Program-made: the position numbers and the translations under genes | Shown here: positions 35,545-45,676 of the stretch, piece after piece | Layout of the letters: each line of letters starts with the position of its first letter | How positions within the stretch are numbered: position 1 is the first letter of the stretch | Assembly (NCBI GenBank): GCA_963790545.1 | Contig: CAWBPA010000025.1 | Location: 62,001 to 126,000, forward strand | DNA length: 64,000 bases | Reading direction: 5' to 3' | Source of the DNA: DATBJG01 sp963790545 | GTDB taxonomy: Bacteria > Acidobacteriota > Vicinamibacteria > Vicinamibacterales > JAMQPK01 | The notes under the pieces: generated by a model | What the model was told of the DNA's origin: nothing | The model's input: the letters and a program-made list of their open reading frames with translations, nothing else | Databases searched by the model: none

Positions 35545-36556
35545 ATGCGAAAAATCGACATTTTCAACCACATCTTTCCCGAACGGTATGTGTCCAGGAT
35601 GCAGGAGGTCGCGCCCGGCTGGAAAGACGTGGGCAAGCGCGTTCGAGGCATTCCCATGCTGGTCGATCTGGACGTGCGCTTCAAAGTGATGGACGCGTAC
35701 GAGGATTACCAGCAGATTCTTTCCATTGCCACCCCGCCCATCGAGGTCTACGCCAGTCCTGCGGACGCGGTCGACCTGGCGCGTCGCGCCAACGACGGCA
35801 TGGCCGAATTGGTCGGCCGTTATCCTGATCGCTTTCCCGGGTTCATCGCGTCGCTGCCCATGAACGATCCAGACGCCACGATGCGCGAGATCGATCGCGC
35901 CATCGTCGACCTAAGGGCCCGAGGCATTCAAATCTTCACCAACGTATGCGGCAAACCCATCGTTGAGCCGGAGTACCTGCCCCTGTTCGAACTGATGGCC
36001 CGGCACGACCTGCCTATCTGGCTGCACCCGTTTCGGGATGCGAGCTATCCGGATTATCCAACCGAGCAACGATCGCTGTACGAGATTTGGTGGACGTTCG
36101 GTTGGCCGTACGAGACGAGCGTGGCCATGTCGCGCATTGTGTTTGCGGGTCTCCTCGATCGATTCCCAGACCTGAAGATCATCACGCACCACATGGGTGC
36201 CATGGCGCCGTACTTCGAAGGGAAGGGTCGGTCCCGGGTGGGATCAACTGGGCAGCCGTACCTCAGACGAAGACTACACGCTCGTGTTGAAACGGCTCAA
36301 AAAGCGTCCGCTCGACTACTTCAAGATGTTTTACGCCGATACGGCGGTGTTCGGGGCGTACGAGGCCACCATCTGCGGGCTCAAATTCTTTGGCGTCGAC
36401 AAGGTGCTGTTCGCGTCAGACGCTCCGTTCGATCCCGAGAAGGGCACGATGTACATTCGCGAGACCATCGCAATTCTCGACCGGTTGCCCATCACGACGG
36501 AGGAGCGCGAACGCATCTATTGGCGTAACGCGGCCAAGCTGTTGAAGATTGAGTAA
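35545..36556 (+). CDS. amidohydrolase of ACMSD-like group, altered metal motif, one frameshift
   Basis: Starts MRKIDIFNHIFPERY, where the usual HxH of the amidohydrolase beta-1 is F-N-H: one histidine is replaced. Later ligands are LPIWLHPF (His), ITHHMG (His) and FASDAPFDP (Asp). The one-base shift at about 36227 (GGG run) joins the halves, after which the sequence runs VGPGWDQLG to WRNAAKLLKIE. Such proteins decarboxylate or hydrolyse 2-amino-3-carboxymuconate-like compounds; one lost ligand may change activity. Confidence 0.8.
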
Positions 36557-36574
36557 ATGCGGAGAGAGTGAGTC

Positions 36575-38352
36575 ATGCCTCAAGCGTTGATGCGTGCAGG
36601 GGCAGTCGCGGTGTTCGTCTCGATCGCCGCCCTTGCTCTGCCTCGAGCCCAGGGCACCGTCGACGACTTCTTTCGCGACTTCAGCGCCGAGTGGATTCGG
36701 GGCAATCCGAATCAGGCGACTGCCACCCGCTACTTCACAGGACCCGAACAGGATCGGCTGGAACGAGAGCTGACGCCGGTCTCGTCCGAGTGGCGCCGCG
36801 CTCGGATTGCGCTCGCACGGCGAGGTCTCGCCGTGCTCGACACGTTCGACCGTGCTCGTCTCACCGACAGCCACCGTGTGTCGGCTGACGTCATGCGGTG
36901 GCAGCTGAACGTCGTGGTCGACGGGGCCCCGTACGAGGATTACTCCTTTCCGCTCGAACAATTTGCCGGGGTCAATGTCGACGTCGTGAATGCCCTCACG
37001 GTGGGGCACCCCCTTCTTACGGAAAAGGACGCGCAGAATTATCTGGCTCGCCTGGGCCAGGTCTCGGATCGGATGGAGGAAGCCATTGTGGTTGCCGATC
37101 GACTCGTCGGCAACGGTCTATTCCCGCCGCGGTTCATCGTTCGCGCCACGCTTTCCCAAATGCAGCAGTTCGTGGCCTCGGCACCCGCCGGAAATCCCTT
37201 CGTCACCGCGTTTGCCGCACGGCTTGCGACGGTAAAAGACATCCCCGATGCCCGACGCGAAGCCCTGCGAACCGAAGCGGAACGCATCGTCGGACTCGAG
37301 GTATATCCGGCCTGGAAGAAAGCCATTGCACTGCTCGAACCGCTCGTCTCGCGCGCGACGGATGACGCCGGATTGTGGCGCTTCAAGGCGGAGAGGTGGC
37401 GTATGCGTACCACCTCCGGCGGTTTACGACGACCCGGCTGACACCTGACGAGATCCACGAGATTGGTCTCGGCGAAGTCGCCCGGATCGAGCGCGAGATG
37501 GACGCCGTGTTGCGCCGGCTGGGTCGCACGAGCGGATCCGTCAAGGATCGAGTGGAACAGCTCAAGAAGGACCTCGCGTACCCGAATACCGAAGAGGGAC
37601 GGAAGCTGATCATGACCGACGTCGAGCGATTCATGCGCGACGCCGAGTCGCGTGCGGCTTCGCAGTTCGATCGACGTCCGAAAGCTCCTGTCGTCGCGCA
37701 ACCTTATCCACGTTTTCGTGAGGCCAATGCGGCGGCCAGCTATAACGCTCCTGCCCGCGACGGGTCGCGGCCAGGGACGTTCCAGATTCCCCTTCGACCG
37801 GAGCAAATGACCAGGTTCGCGTTGCGGACGCTCGTCTATCACGAAACCGTCCCTGGTCATCATTTTCAGCTCGCACTCGAACTGGAAAATGAGGCGTCGC
37901 CGCGGTTTCGGCAAGTCCGTGCCTTTGGTGCGATTTCAGCGTTGAGTGAGGGCTGGGCGCTGTATGCCGAACGGTTGGCGGCCGAATCCGGATGGTACGA
38001 TGACGATCCCGAAGGCTTGCTGGGTCAACTGGATGACGCACTGTTTCGTGCGCGGCGGCTCGTGGTCGATACGGGCATTCACGCGAAGCGGTGGACCCGG
38101 CAACAGGCCATCGACTATGGCATCGAGCCCAGCGAAGTCGAGCGTTACGTCGTCAATCCCGGTCAGGCGTGCTCCTATATGATTGGACAACTGAAAATCG
38201 TCGAGCTGCGGGAAAAAGCCAGGAAAGCGCTCGGCAATCGCTTCTCGCTCAAGGAATTTCACAGCGTGGTCCTTGACACCGGCACAGCCCCGCTCGACGT
38301 GCTCGAGCAGCAGGTGGATTCCTATATCCGTTCGGCAACCGCCCGGCGCTAG
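36575..38352 (+). CDS. DUF885 family secreted peptidase-like protein, one frameshift
   Basis: A signal peptide, then about 590 residues of DUF885. The zinc-peptidase-like motif HETVPGHHF (37840-37866) and SEGWALYAERLA (from about 37945) define the family. A contracted G run near 37386 splits the frame; adding one base gives LWRFKGGEVAYAYHLRRFTT. The family resembles a zinc-dependent peptidase fold. No neighbour suggests a partner. Confidence 0.8.
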
Positions 38353-38407
38353 TTCGTTCAATGGTGTAGCGGCGGGTCTTAGACCGCCGCGGCTGCGAGG
38401 TGATGTG

Positions 38408-40363
38408 ATGATGAGCACTCGCACGATTGCTGTCGGTCTGTTCGTGGTTGTAACCGATTGCGCCGACGCTGGCCACCGCAGAGGTCACACGTGCCGACAT
38501 CATCACACGTCGTGACGTGCTCGGCGGCCGTCCGTTCGGGTCGTCCGGTGCGTACGAACACATCGTCGGTCGGCATGCACTTTGCCGTGGATCCATCCCA
38601 TCCGCGCAATCGCCTCATAGTCGATCTCGACAGGGCTCCAAGAAATGCAAACGGTCTGCGTCGAATTTTCGGCCGACCTCGAAATTTGAGACCGCGTGAG
38701 CCGGGCCGCGGAAATGGCATCGCGCTCGTCGACGTCGTGAATCGTGGAAACAAGGCCGTGCTGCGAAGCTTCAATCGTGCCTCGGCTGGCGCCGATCCGG
38801 CCGCCGAAAGCGCATTCGGTGACGGCTTCCTGTTGCGACAGGGCTTCACCATCGTCTGGGTAGGATGGGAGTTCGATGTGGGGGCACGACCTGGCGCCAT
38901 CCGTATCAGCGTTCCCTCTGCAACAGGCACGAGCGGCATGGTGCGGGCCACGTTCGTCCCCACCAACAAAGATGCGCAGTTCACGGTCGGAGATCTGGCA
39001 GGCTACGTGCCGGTTGATCCCATGTCCGCTGAAAACACTTTGAGCGTACGGGAGCGCCGCGACGGTTCGGCCGTGAGGATTCCGCGCGAGCGCTGGCGTC
39101 TGAACGGCAACCTCGTCACCCTGGACGGTGGCTTTGTTCCGGGTCACAACTACGAACTGGCCTACGCTGCGGCCAACGCGCCGATTGGCGGGCTTGGGTT
39201 CGCGGCGTTTCGGGATGCTGCCGCGTGGGTCAAACACGCTCCGGACGCCCTTGCGTCCGCGAAGCACGCCTTCGCGTTTGGGTCTTCGCAGAGCGGACGA
39301 TTTCTTCGGAATTTTCTGTACCTGGGCTTCAACGCCGACGAACGCAATCGCCAGGTGTTCGATGCCGTCCTGGCGCACATTGCCGGGGCGTCACGCATCG
39401 ACCTCAATAGACGATGGGCCACGCCAACGTCGCTTGGAAGCTTCGCCGCAACCTCATTTCCATTTGCTGACGCCGCCGAGCGCGATCCGGTGTCGGGAAT
39501 CGAGGATGGCACGCTCGACAATTCGCGCGCACGAGATCATCAACCGAAGATCTTCTATACGAACACCGGTGTCGAATACTGGGGAGGCGCGCGGGCGGCG
39601 GCGCTCATTCACACGACTCCGGATGGCTCGAAGGATCTGAAGCTCCCGGAAAACGTTCGCGTGTACTTCTTCGCCGGGACGCAACACGGACCTGCCGCGT
39701 TCCCACCGACCGTGACGTCCGGTCAGCAGGAGGACAATCCGACCGACTACTGGTGGGGTATGCGCGCCCTTCTCGTGGCCATGGAGCGGTGGGTGCTGCA
39801 GGGCACGCCGCCGCCGTCCAGCCGGCATCCGCAAGTGCACGATGGAACGCTCGTCGGTGCGACCACGGTTGCGTTTCCGAGCATTCCCGGTGTGTCGTCT
39901 CCTCGCAAGATTTCGTCTGGTGTTCGAGTGGCAAACCCGCTGATCTCAGGAGAAGGCGCCCCGGGCACGCGCTGCCGCTGCTCGTGCCGCAGGTCGATCG
40001 GGACGGCAACGACCGCGCGGGTATCGGCTTCCCGAAGTTGCCGTGCCGCTCGCGACGTACACCGGCTGGAATTTCCGGAACGTCGCAATCGGTGCGCCTG
40101 ACCAGTTGTTTCCGTTGCTTGGGTCGTACGTGCCCTTTGCCCGCACGAAGTCAGAACGGGAGCGGGTGCGCGATCCGCGGCTGTCGGTGGCGGAACGGTA
40201 TCCCACGCGCGAACGGTACCTCGAGCAGGTGCAGGAAGCGGCAACCGCCTTGGCAAGGGATGGATATCTGCTCACCGACGATCTCCCTGCGATCGTGCGA
40301 CGAGCAGGGGATCAGTGGGATCTGCTGGCGAGGCGTCCTGAGCGTGTGACGGCTGGTCGATGA
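38408..40363 (+). CDS. alpha/beta hydrolase domain protein (Abhydrolase_10-like), several frameshifts
   Basis: ATG 38408 (or 38411) begins a signal peptide; shifts near 38462, 38572, 38660, 39960 and 40045 are needed to read VTRADIITRRDVLGGRPFGSSGAYE..., RNRLIVDLDRAPRNANG, GFTIVWVGWEFDV, the nucleophile GSSQSGRFLRNFLYLGFN and TGWNFRNVAIGAPDQLFPLLGSYVPFARTK. Total about 640 residues, consistent with the large secreted alpha/beta hydrolase-domain family. Substrate unknown. The stop overlaps the next ATG (ATGA). Confidence 0.75.
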
Positions 40364-40954
40364 GCTACACCTTCCTGACCGACGCGTACAGGATCGGAAT
40401 GTCTGAAGACGCTCAGCGTGTGGTCCCAGTTTGCGGACGGTGACATCGGGTTCCGACCCGCGGGCTATGCGCGCACACCGGTCGAACACATGGTTCATCA
40501 ATGTGTGTCGGAAGACACCTGGATGCGCACGATGTTCGGCGTCACGGTGTCTCGGCCGGCTGTGCCTTCGGATGAACGTCGCCTGGCGTTTCTTCGGCAC
40601 TATGCGGATGTTTCGAGTGAGCGCCTCGCGCAGCTGAGAACGAAAGGGGAGACGTGGTGGGACGAGGTCACGTCATTTTTTGATGTGCAGCGCACCCGCA
40701 GCTGGATCTTCATGCGTCGTCTCACGCACTCCGCTCACCATCGTGGCCAGCTCACCGTGTACCTGCGGCTCCTGGGCAAGCCGTTGTACTCGACGTATGG
40801 GCCGACGGCCGACACCGGCGGGCTGTTCGCAAGCGGCGCGCCCACGATTTATCGCTATCAGTCGTCAGATGCGTTGTTGGCGGCAGAGGCCGAAGGAGGA
40901 ACCTGGCCGCCACTACCGGGTCCCGGCGCTCGTCCGCCAACCGAGCGCCCGTGA
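40360..40954 (+). CDS. DinB family protein, one frameshift
   Basis: ATG 40360 overlaps the preceding stop and reads MSYTFLTDAYRI. A shift near 40398 leads to LSVWSQFADGDIGFRPAGYARTPVEHMVHQCVSEDTWM, then SWIFMRRLTHSAHHRGQLTVYLRLLGKPLY with the last HxxxH. The four-helix DinB plan and about 195-residue length fit. The C-terminal tail is rich in Pro and Gly. Confidence 0.8.
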
Positions 40955-40995
40955 CCCTTAGATCGGAATCCGAAAGCCTAGCGCCTGGAGCCGAG

Positions 40996-41496
40996 ATGCC
41001 AGATACCTCTTCGTTCGACGTGACATCGGTCGTTGACTTTCAGGAAGTCGACAACGCGCTGAATCAGGCGCGGAAGGAAGTCGGCCAACGCTACGACTTC
41101 AAAGGTGCCAAGGCTGAGATTGCGCTGAACCAGAATGACAAGACGCTCACGCTCGTGGCTGATGACGAGTTCAAGATGAATGCCCTGTGGGACATCGTTG
41201 TCACGCGGCTGGTACGACGCAACGTACCGACCAAGAACTTCAAAGCGGGAGCGAGCGAGCCCGCCGCCGGCGGAACGGTCCGCCGCGTCATTCCAATACA
41301 GCAGGGCATCCCCACCGATACGGCGCGCGAGATCGTCAAGTTTCTCAAAGAAAAGAAGCTCAAGAAGGTCCAGGCGGCCATTCAGGCCGATCAGCTGCGC
41401 GTGAGCTCGCCGTCGAAAGACGAGCTGCAGGAGGTCATGCGTCTGCTTCGTGAGCAGGATTTCGGGATCGCGCTCCAGTTCGGCAATTATCGGTAG
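40996..41496 (+). CDS. yajQ: YajQ-family nucleotide-binding protein
   Basis: 166 residues with the full YajQ pattern: SSFDVTSVVDFQEVDNALNQARKEVGQRYDFKG, TARRVIPIQQGIPTDTAREIVKFLKEKKLKKVQAAIQ-like block and RLLREQDFGIALQFGNYR. Members bind nucleotides including c-di-GMP and affect phage and virulence regulators. ATG 40996 gives the standard length. First clearly core-genome gene on this side. Confidence 0.9.
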   Translation: MPDTSSFDVTSVVDFQEVDNALNQARKEVGQRYDFKGAKAEIALNQNDKTLTLVADDEFKMNALWDIVVTRLVRRNVPTKNFKAGASEPAAGGTVRRVIPIQQGIPTDTAREIVKFLKEKKLKKVQAAIQADQLRVSSPSKDELQEVMRLLREQDFGIALQFGNYR

Positions 41497-41516
41497 CGAG
41501 GCTCCGCCTTGGACCG

Positions 41517-42512
41517 GTGAGAGGCTTGCCTACTCCTTCCATTCTCATCACGGGCGCCGCAGGGAATCTCGGAAGCCTCCTGGCCCGGCACCTGTTGACG
41601 AGCGGCGCCTGTCTGAGGCTGATGTACCACCGGACGCCGCTCGCGGCCGATCTTGCCCATGCAGGCAATGTCGTTGGCGTTCAGGCAGACCTTGCCGATC
41701 CGCGCACGCTGCCGCCAGCGGTCGAAGGGGTGGACGCAATTGTTCACTTTGCGGGAGTGCTGTTTGCCCCGCGTCCGGAGCGGTTTCTCCCCGAAACGAA
41801 CACCCGCTGGTTTGCCAACCTGTTCGAGGTTGCGCTTCGAAGCAGGGTCGGCCGGGTCATTCTGATCTCGTTTCCCCATGTCGAGGGACCGACATCCGTC
41901 GAGCATCCAGCAACCGGACGGCTCGACCGCGAGCCAATCTCCATGCACGCGCGCACTCGCCTCGAGGAGGAACGGCTCCTGTTGACGCGTGCTGAGCGCA
42001 CAACCACGACTCCCATCGTGCTGCGGCTCGGGGCCGTGTACGGTGCTGGCATCCTCATGGTCGAGGCGGCCCGCTGGCTGGCGCGGAGGCGACTGCTGTC
42101 CGTGTGGCCCGAGCCGACGCTCTATCAGCTGCTGTCCACTGACGACTATCTCAAGGCCGTCGAAGCGGCAATCTTCAACCCGGGTGTGCGGGGCATCTAT
42201 CACGTGGGGGACGAACAGCCGGTAACCCTGCAACAGTTTCTCGACGAAGCCTGTCGCGTCTGGGGTTATCCACCTCCTCGCCGCATCCCGTTTCGGGTCA
42301 TCTACGCTGCAGCGGGTGTGTGCGAACTGGGTGCGTTGATTGCCCGAACGAAGTCGCCGCTGACCAGAGATTTCGTCCGGTTGGGAAGAGTGTCGCACTG
42401 GGGTGATACCAGTCGCGCTCGCAGGGAACTGATTCCTGAGCTGAAATACCCGACATTGTCACACGGGCTGAAAAGCCTCAAGGCTCAGGGCTCAAAACTC
42501 GATAACTCTTGA
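41517..42512 (+). CDS. NAD-dependent epimerase/dehydratase family protein
   Basis: 331 residues from GTG 41517. Rossmann start ILITGAAGNLGSLLARHLL, then VVGVQADLADP and VHFAGVLFAP. The usual YxxxK is not evident, but the extended-SDR fold is clear to PELKYPTLSHGLK. Possible sugar-nucleotide or NAD-binding reductase. The last codons enter a heptamer repeat tract (see 42487). Confidence 0.8.
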   Translation: MRGLPTPSILITGAAGNLGSLLARHLLTSGACLRLMYHRTPLAADLAHAGNVVGVQADLADPRTLPPAVEGVDAIVHFAGVLFAPRPERFLPETNTRWFANLFEVALRSRVGRVILISFPHVEGPTSVEHPATGRLDREPISMHARTRLEEERLLLTRAERTTTTPIVLRLGAVYGAGILMVEAARWLARRRLLSVWPEPTLYQLLSTDDYLKAVEAAIFNPGVRGIYHVGDEQPVTLQQFLDEACRVWGYPPPRRIPFRVIYAAAGVCELGALIARTKSPLTRDFVRLGRVSHWGDTSRARRELIPELKYPTLSHGLKSLKAQGSKLDNS

Positions 42513-42556
42513 GACTTCAGACTTCAGACTTGAAACCTGAGACTTGATTATGATGT
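42487..42556. repeat. degenerate 7-base tandem array, locus A
   Basis: Starting in the last codons of the epimerase gene, about ten successive 7-base units resemble AAGGCTC then, on the right, CAGACTT/GAGACTT. The consensus drifts from unit to unit, while the 7-base period holds. It ends 5 bases before the GTG start of the glutaminyl cyclase. Confidence 0.8.
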
Positions 42557-42560
42557 GACG

Positions 42561-43403
42561 AGTGCCGAAAAAGACGCGACGAGTCGAGCAGACCCACTTT
42601 TCGATCAAGCGAAGGGTGACGTTCGCACTGCTTAGCCTTGCGATGGTTGCTGCCTTTTATCTTGGAACCGGTGGAGCACCTCGGACCCAGCCGTCGGGCT
42701 CAGATTGCCGTGTACGGCTATGAGGTTGTGAGGTCGTACCCGCACGATCCGGCGGCTTTTACTCAAGGACTCGTCTTCCGGGACGGCTTCCTGTACGAAA
42801 GCACGGGCCGCAACGGTCGCTCGACTGTGAGAAAGGTTCGGCTGGAGACCGGGGAAATCCTGGAACAGGTCATGCTCGGCCAGCAGTTTTTTGGCGAGGG
42901 ACTGACCGACTGGGGTGAACCAGCTGGTGCAGCTGACATGGAGATCCAACCTGGGGTTCGTGTATGACGTCGCGACACTCGAAGCCATGCGTACGTTTCC
43001 GATCAAAGGGGAAGGCTGGGGCTTAACGCACGATTCCGCCAGTCTCATCATGAGTGACGGTACGGCGCTCCTCCGATATCTCGATCCGGTGACATTTGAG
43101 GAGATTGGGAACTACACCGTACGCGACGGGGGTTCGCCGGTGGCGAACCTCAACGAGCTCGAGTTCGTCCGTGGCGAAATCTACGCCAACGTGTGGCAGA
43201 CCGACCGTCTCGTCATCATTGCTCCGACAACCGGCGAGGTGACGGGATGGATCGACCTTGCGGGCCTCTTGCCCGCCTCCGACAAACCTGCGTCCGTGGA
43301 TGCCGTCTTGAACGGGATTGCGTACGACGCCAAGAGCGATCGGCTGTTCGTGACCGGGAAGTTATGGCCCAAACTGTTCGAAATCAAGCTGGTTCGGCGG
43401 TGA
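42561..43403 (+). CDS. glutaminyl-peptide cyclotransferase (glutamine cyclotransferase), two frameshifts
   Basis: GTG 42561 opens a basic start and a membrane or signal segment (FALLSLAMVAAFYLG). Shifts near 42665 and 42917 then allow GYEVVRSYPHDPAAFTQGLVFRDGFLYESTGRNGRSTVRKV, LTDWG and NQLVQLTWRSNLGFVYDVATLEAMRTFPIKGEGWGLTHD. This is the beta-propeller glutamine cyclotransferase family, forming N-terminal pyroglutamate on exported proteins. Shifts likely from sequencing. Confidence 0.8.
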
Positions 43404-43493
43404 CGCGTTCATGGCTTCAATGAGGATGACGAGAGAGGTCGCGGCAGGAAGAAGCCACGGGCGTCGCGCCCGGCACGGGTCCCCACGCCGGGT

Positions 43494-44174
43494 TTGACCG
43501 GGCGGTTGGGTAATCTCGACTGCTCGGTGGGCAATTTGAGTCCGACGGGCGCGTTGATCCTGACGGGGCAGGAGCTGCCGCTCGACAGTGTCTGGGATCT
43601 CCGGCTCAATCTCCCGACAGGCGCGGTCACGCTCAAGTGCCGCGTCGTTCGGTGCGAGTCCATGGAGATTCTGCTGCAGGGAGCGGTCTGGCGTCGGAGG
43701 GACAGCGCCATCGGCGTGGCGTTTGGCGAGGCCAGCGCCGCGACCTTGCGGGCCATCAGCCGATTGTGTGATACCTCGGCGCCGCTCGAGGAGGCCGCGC
43801 CGCGCATCCTCGTCATCAGCATCGACCGAGAGTTCAGCAAGCTGATCAGCAGCGCGCTTGCCGATGCCGACTATGTGCCTCGCATCATCACCGAGCTGCG
43901 AGAGGCGCCGCAGGTGGCGAGAAAGATTGGCGCCAAGGCCGCTATCGTGAATATCGATGGCGGACGGGATCTGTTCGAGGTAGTGGATGGTCTCCGGAAA
44001 GCTGCAGCGTCGCGCGTGATGCCAATCGTGGGCTGCGCCACACTGAGCTCGCTGTCAGATCGGCAGCGTGCACATTTGAGCGAGCAGCGCGTGCGACTGC
44101 TCGCCCTCCCCCTGACACCCGAAGAGCTGATCGAGGCCGTCGATCGGGCGGTCTTGGACGGACTCGAACAGTAG
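43494..44174 (+). CDS. PilZ domain protein with degenerate receiver-like domain
   Basis: 226 residues from TTG 43494. The first half has the PilZ core (DCSVGNLSPTGALILTGQELPL...RLNLPTGAVTLKCRVVRC and GVAFGE), which binds c-di-GMP in other proteins, though the RxxxR arm would lie upstream in another frame (RGRKKPRASRPARVPTP). From about 103 (RILVISIDREFSKLISSAL) is a receiver-like domain; the aspartate site reads AAIVNIDGG, so phosphorylation is doubtful. The true start is uncertain. Confidence 0.65.
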   Translation: MTGRLGNLDCSVGNLSPTGALILTGQELPLDSVWDLRLNLPTGAVTLKCRVVRCESMEILLQGAVWRRRDSAIGVAFGEASAATLRAISRLCDTSAPLEEAAPRILVISIDREFSKLISSALADADYVPRIITELREAPQVARKIGAKAAIVNIDGGRDLFEVVDGLRKAAASRVMPIVGCATLSSLSDRQRAHLSEQRVRLLALPLTPEELIEAVDRAVLDGLEQ

Positions 44175-44195
44175 CGGCCCGCTCGACCGAATCCC

Positions 44196-44432
44196 TCAAG
44201 CCACCTGCTGGTGGCCTGGTGAGAACTGCGGAACGGGGTGCGCCATGTGATCGACCCGACGGACTGCGGCGAACTGGCGCGACGGTCTGCGCCCAGCGAC
44301 TTCCCAGCCCTTCGTTTGATGACCGCACGTGCAGCACACCAGGAGAATCCGATTGCTCTGATACTCGACCATCCGATCATGGCCACGCAGCGTGCAGAAC
44401 GATTGATGAAGGAATGTGACTAAGCTCGCCAT
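44196..44432 (-). CDS. small zinc-ribbon-like protein
   Basis: 78 residues from ATG 44432 with AAGGAAGG just upstream on the minus strand. It starts SLVTFLHQSFCTLRGHDRMVEYQSNRILLVCCTCGHQTKGWEV: the C-x-x-C-G-H pattern with an earlier Cys/His pair (CTLRGHD) looks like a zinc site. Similar tiny proteins are common near ends of operons in GC-rich soil bacteria; function unknown. Confidence 0.65.
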   Translation of the reverse strand: MASLVTFLHQSFCTLRGHDRMVEYQSNRILLVCCTCGHQTKGWEVAGRRPSRQFAAVRRVDHMAHPVPQFSPGHQQVA

Positions 44433-44640
44433 GATGTGAACGCCTTCCTTCTCTTGGGGGGCCGCCTGTAATAACGAATCTGATTGCCCATCAGAACGCG
44501 CCCCATACACGTCATGACGGCCGCAAGGCGAGCCCGGGATTTATCAGTCAAGCGACCTAAGGCAGAATCAAGTGGTGTGCCAGACAGGCCGATGCAACCA
44601 ACGGCGAAATTTCTTGGAGTTCAGTCGGAGGGGTGTCCTA

Positions 44641-44680
44641 AGCCACGTCACCTCGTAGGAAGCCACGTCACCTCGTAGGA
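44641..44680. repeat. perfect 20-base tandem duplication
   Basis: Two exact adjacent copies, each beginning AGCCACGTCACC and ending CGTAGGA. They lie in the 279-base space between two minus-strand genes, where I see no gene. Confidence 0.9.
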
Positions 44681-44711
44681 TCACGACGGTTCGCAAGTAG
44701 GGTGGGCGCAG

Positions 44712-45662
44712 TCATGATTGTGCAACACGTGTCTCCTGTATGAGACCACGAATGACAAACCACAGATTCGCCGGACGCTCACCCAGACGGCGCATGAAGT
44801 AGGGGAACCACTCCTTCCCGAACGGGATGTAGATGCGAACCCGATAGCCCTCGGCCGCCAGCGCGGTTTGGAGGTCGCGTCGGATCCCGTAAAGCATCTG
44901 AAACTCGAACGCGTCACGGCCCAGGCCAAGGCTTGCGGCTCGACGTTTCGTGTCCTCGATGAGCGCAACATCGTGCGTGGCGATGGCAGGGTACCGACCC
45001 TCGCGGAGCAGCTTGTCCATGAGCCGGACGAAGGCCCGGTCGACGTCGACTTTCTTCTGATACGCCACTTCGCTCGGCTCGTTGTAAGCCCCTTTCACGA
45101 GCCGTACGCGTGCGCCCAGACGAGTGATGCGGTCGAGATCGCTCTCGCTCCGCCGCAGGGCCGACTGGAGCACGACCCCGAGCTGCGTGTACCCCTGGTG
45201 CCACAACGTCTCGAAGATGTCGAGCGTCACGGCGGTGTACGCAGAGCCCTCCATATCTATCCGCACGAAGCAATCAGTGCCGCGCGCCGGGTCGAGCATG
45301 CGCCGAAGATTGTCGACACAGGTGGCGCGATCGACGTCGAGGCCAAGCTGCGTCAGTTTGATCGAAACATTCCGCTCGATTCCGACGTTGACGATGGTGT
45401 CGATGATGTGCCTGTACGTATCTGCGGCCGCAGCCGCGGCATTCACGTTCCTGACACTTTCACCCAGGTAATCGAGCGTGTGATGCAGTCCTTTCGCCTC
45501 GATTTTCCTGGCTGCGGCGATGGCATCGTCCAGGGTCTCACCGGCAACGAAGCGGCGACCGGGGCTGGAGGGGCGCCGCATGCCGTACCGGCTGGCAGCG
45601 TTCTTGATGATCTGGCTTCCAGCGAGCGCGTGAAAGAGCGCCTTTGAGGCGGCAGCCAGCAT
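44712..45662 (-). CDS. proline dehydrogenase
   Basis: 316 residues of the PutA/PRODH TIM barrel: IKLTQLGLDVD, CFVRIDMEGSAYTAVTLDIFE, RLVKGAYNEPSEVAYQKKVDVD, FEFQMLYGIR and YRVRIYIPFGKEWFPYFMRRLGERPANLWFVIRGL. It oxidises proline to delta-1-pyrroline-5-carboxylate with FAD. This is the short monofunctional type, without the dehydrogenase half of PutA. It follows the acyltransferase gene by 14 bases and is probably in its operon. Confidence 0.9.
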   Translation of the reverse strand: MLAAASKALFHALAGSQIIKNAASRYGMRRPSSPGRRFVAGETLDDAIAAARKIEAKGLHHTLDYLGESVRNVNAAAAAADTYRHIIDTIVNVGIERNVSIKLTQLGLDVDRATCVDNLRRMLDPARGTDCFVRIDMEGSAYTAVTLDIFETLWHQGYTQLGVVLQSALRRSESDLDRITRLGARVRLVKGAYNEPSEVAYQKKVDVDRAFVRLMDKLLREGRYPAIATHDVALIEDTKRRAASLGLGRDAFEFQMLYGIRRDLQTALAAEGYRVRIYIPFGKEWFPYFMRRLGERPANLWFVIRGLIQETRVAQS

Positions 45663-45676
45663 TGAAACTCGAGACT

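Noticed and set aside
44718..45647. Long plus-strand open frame opposite proline dehydrogenase
   Set aside because: The minus-strand frame has the full PRODH motifs; the plus-strand frame is its high-GC shadow.
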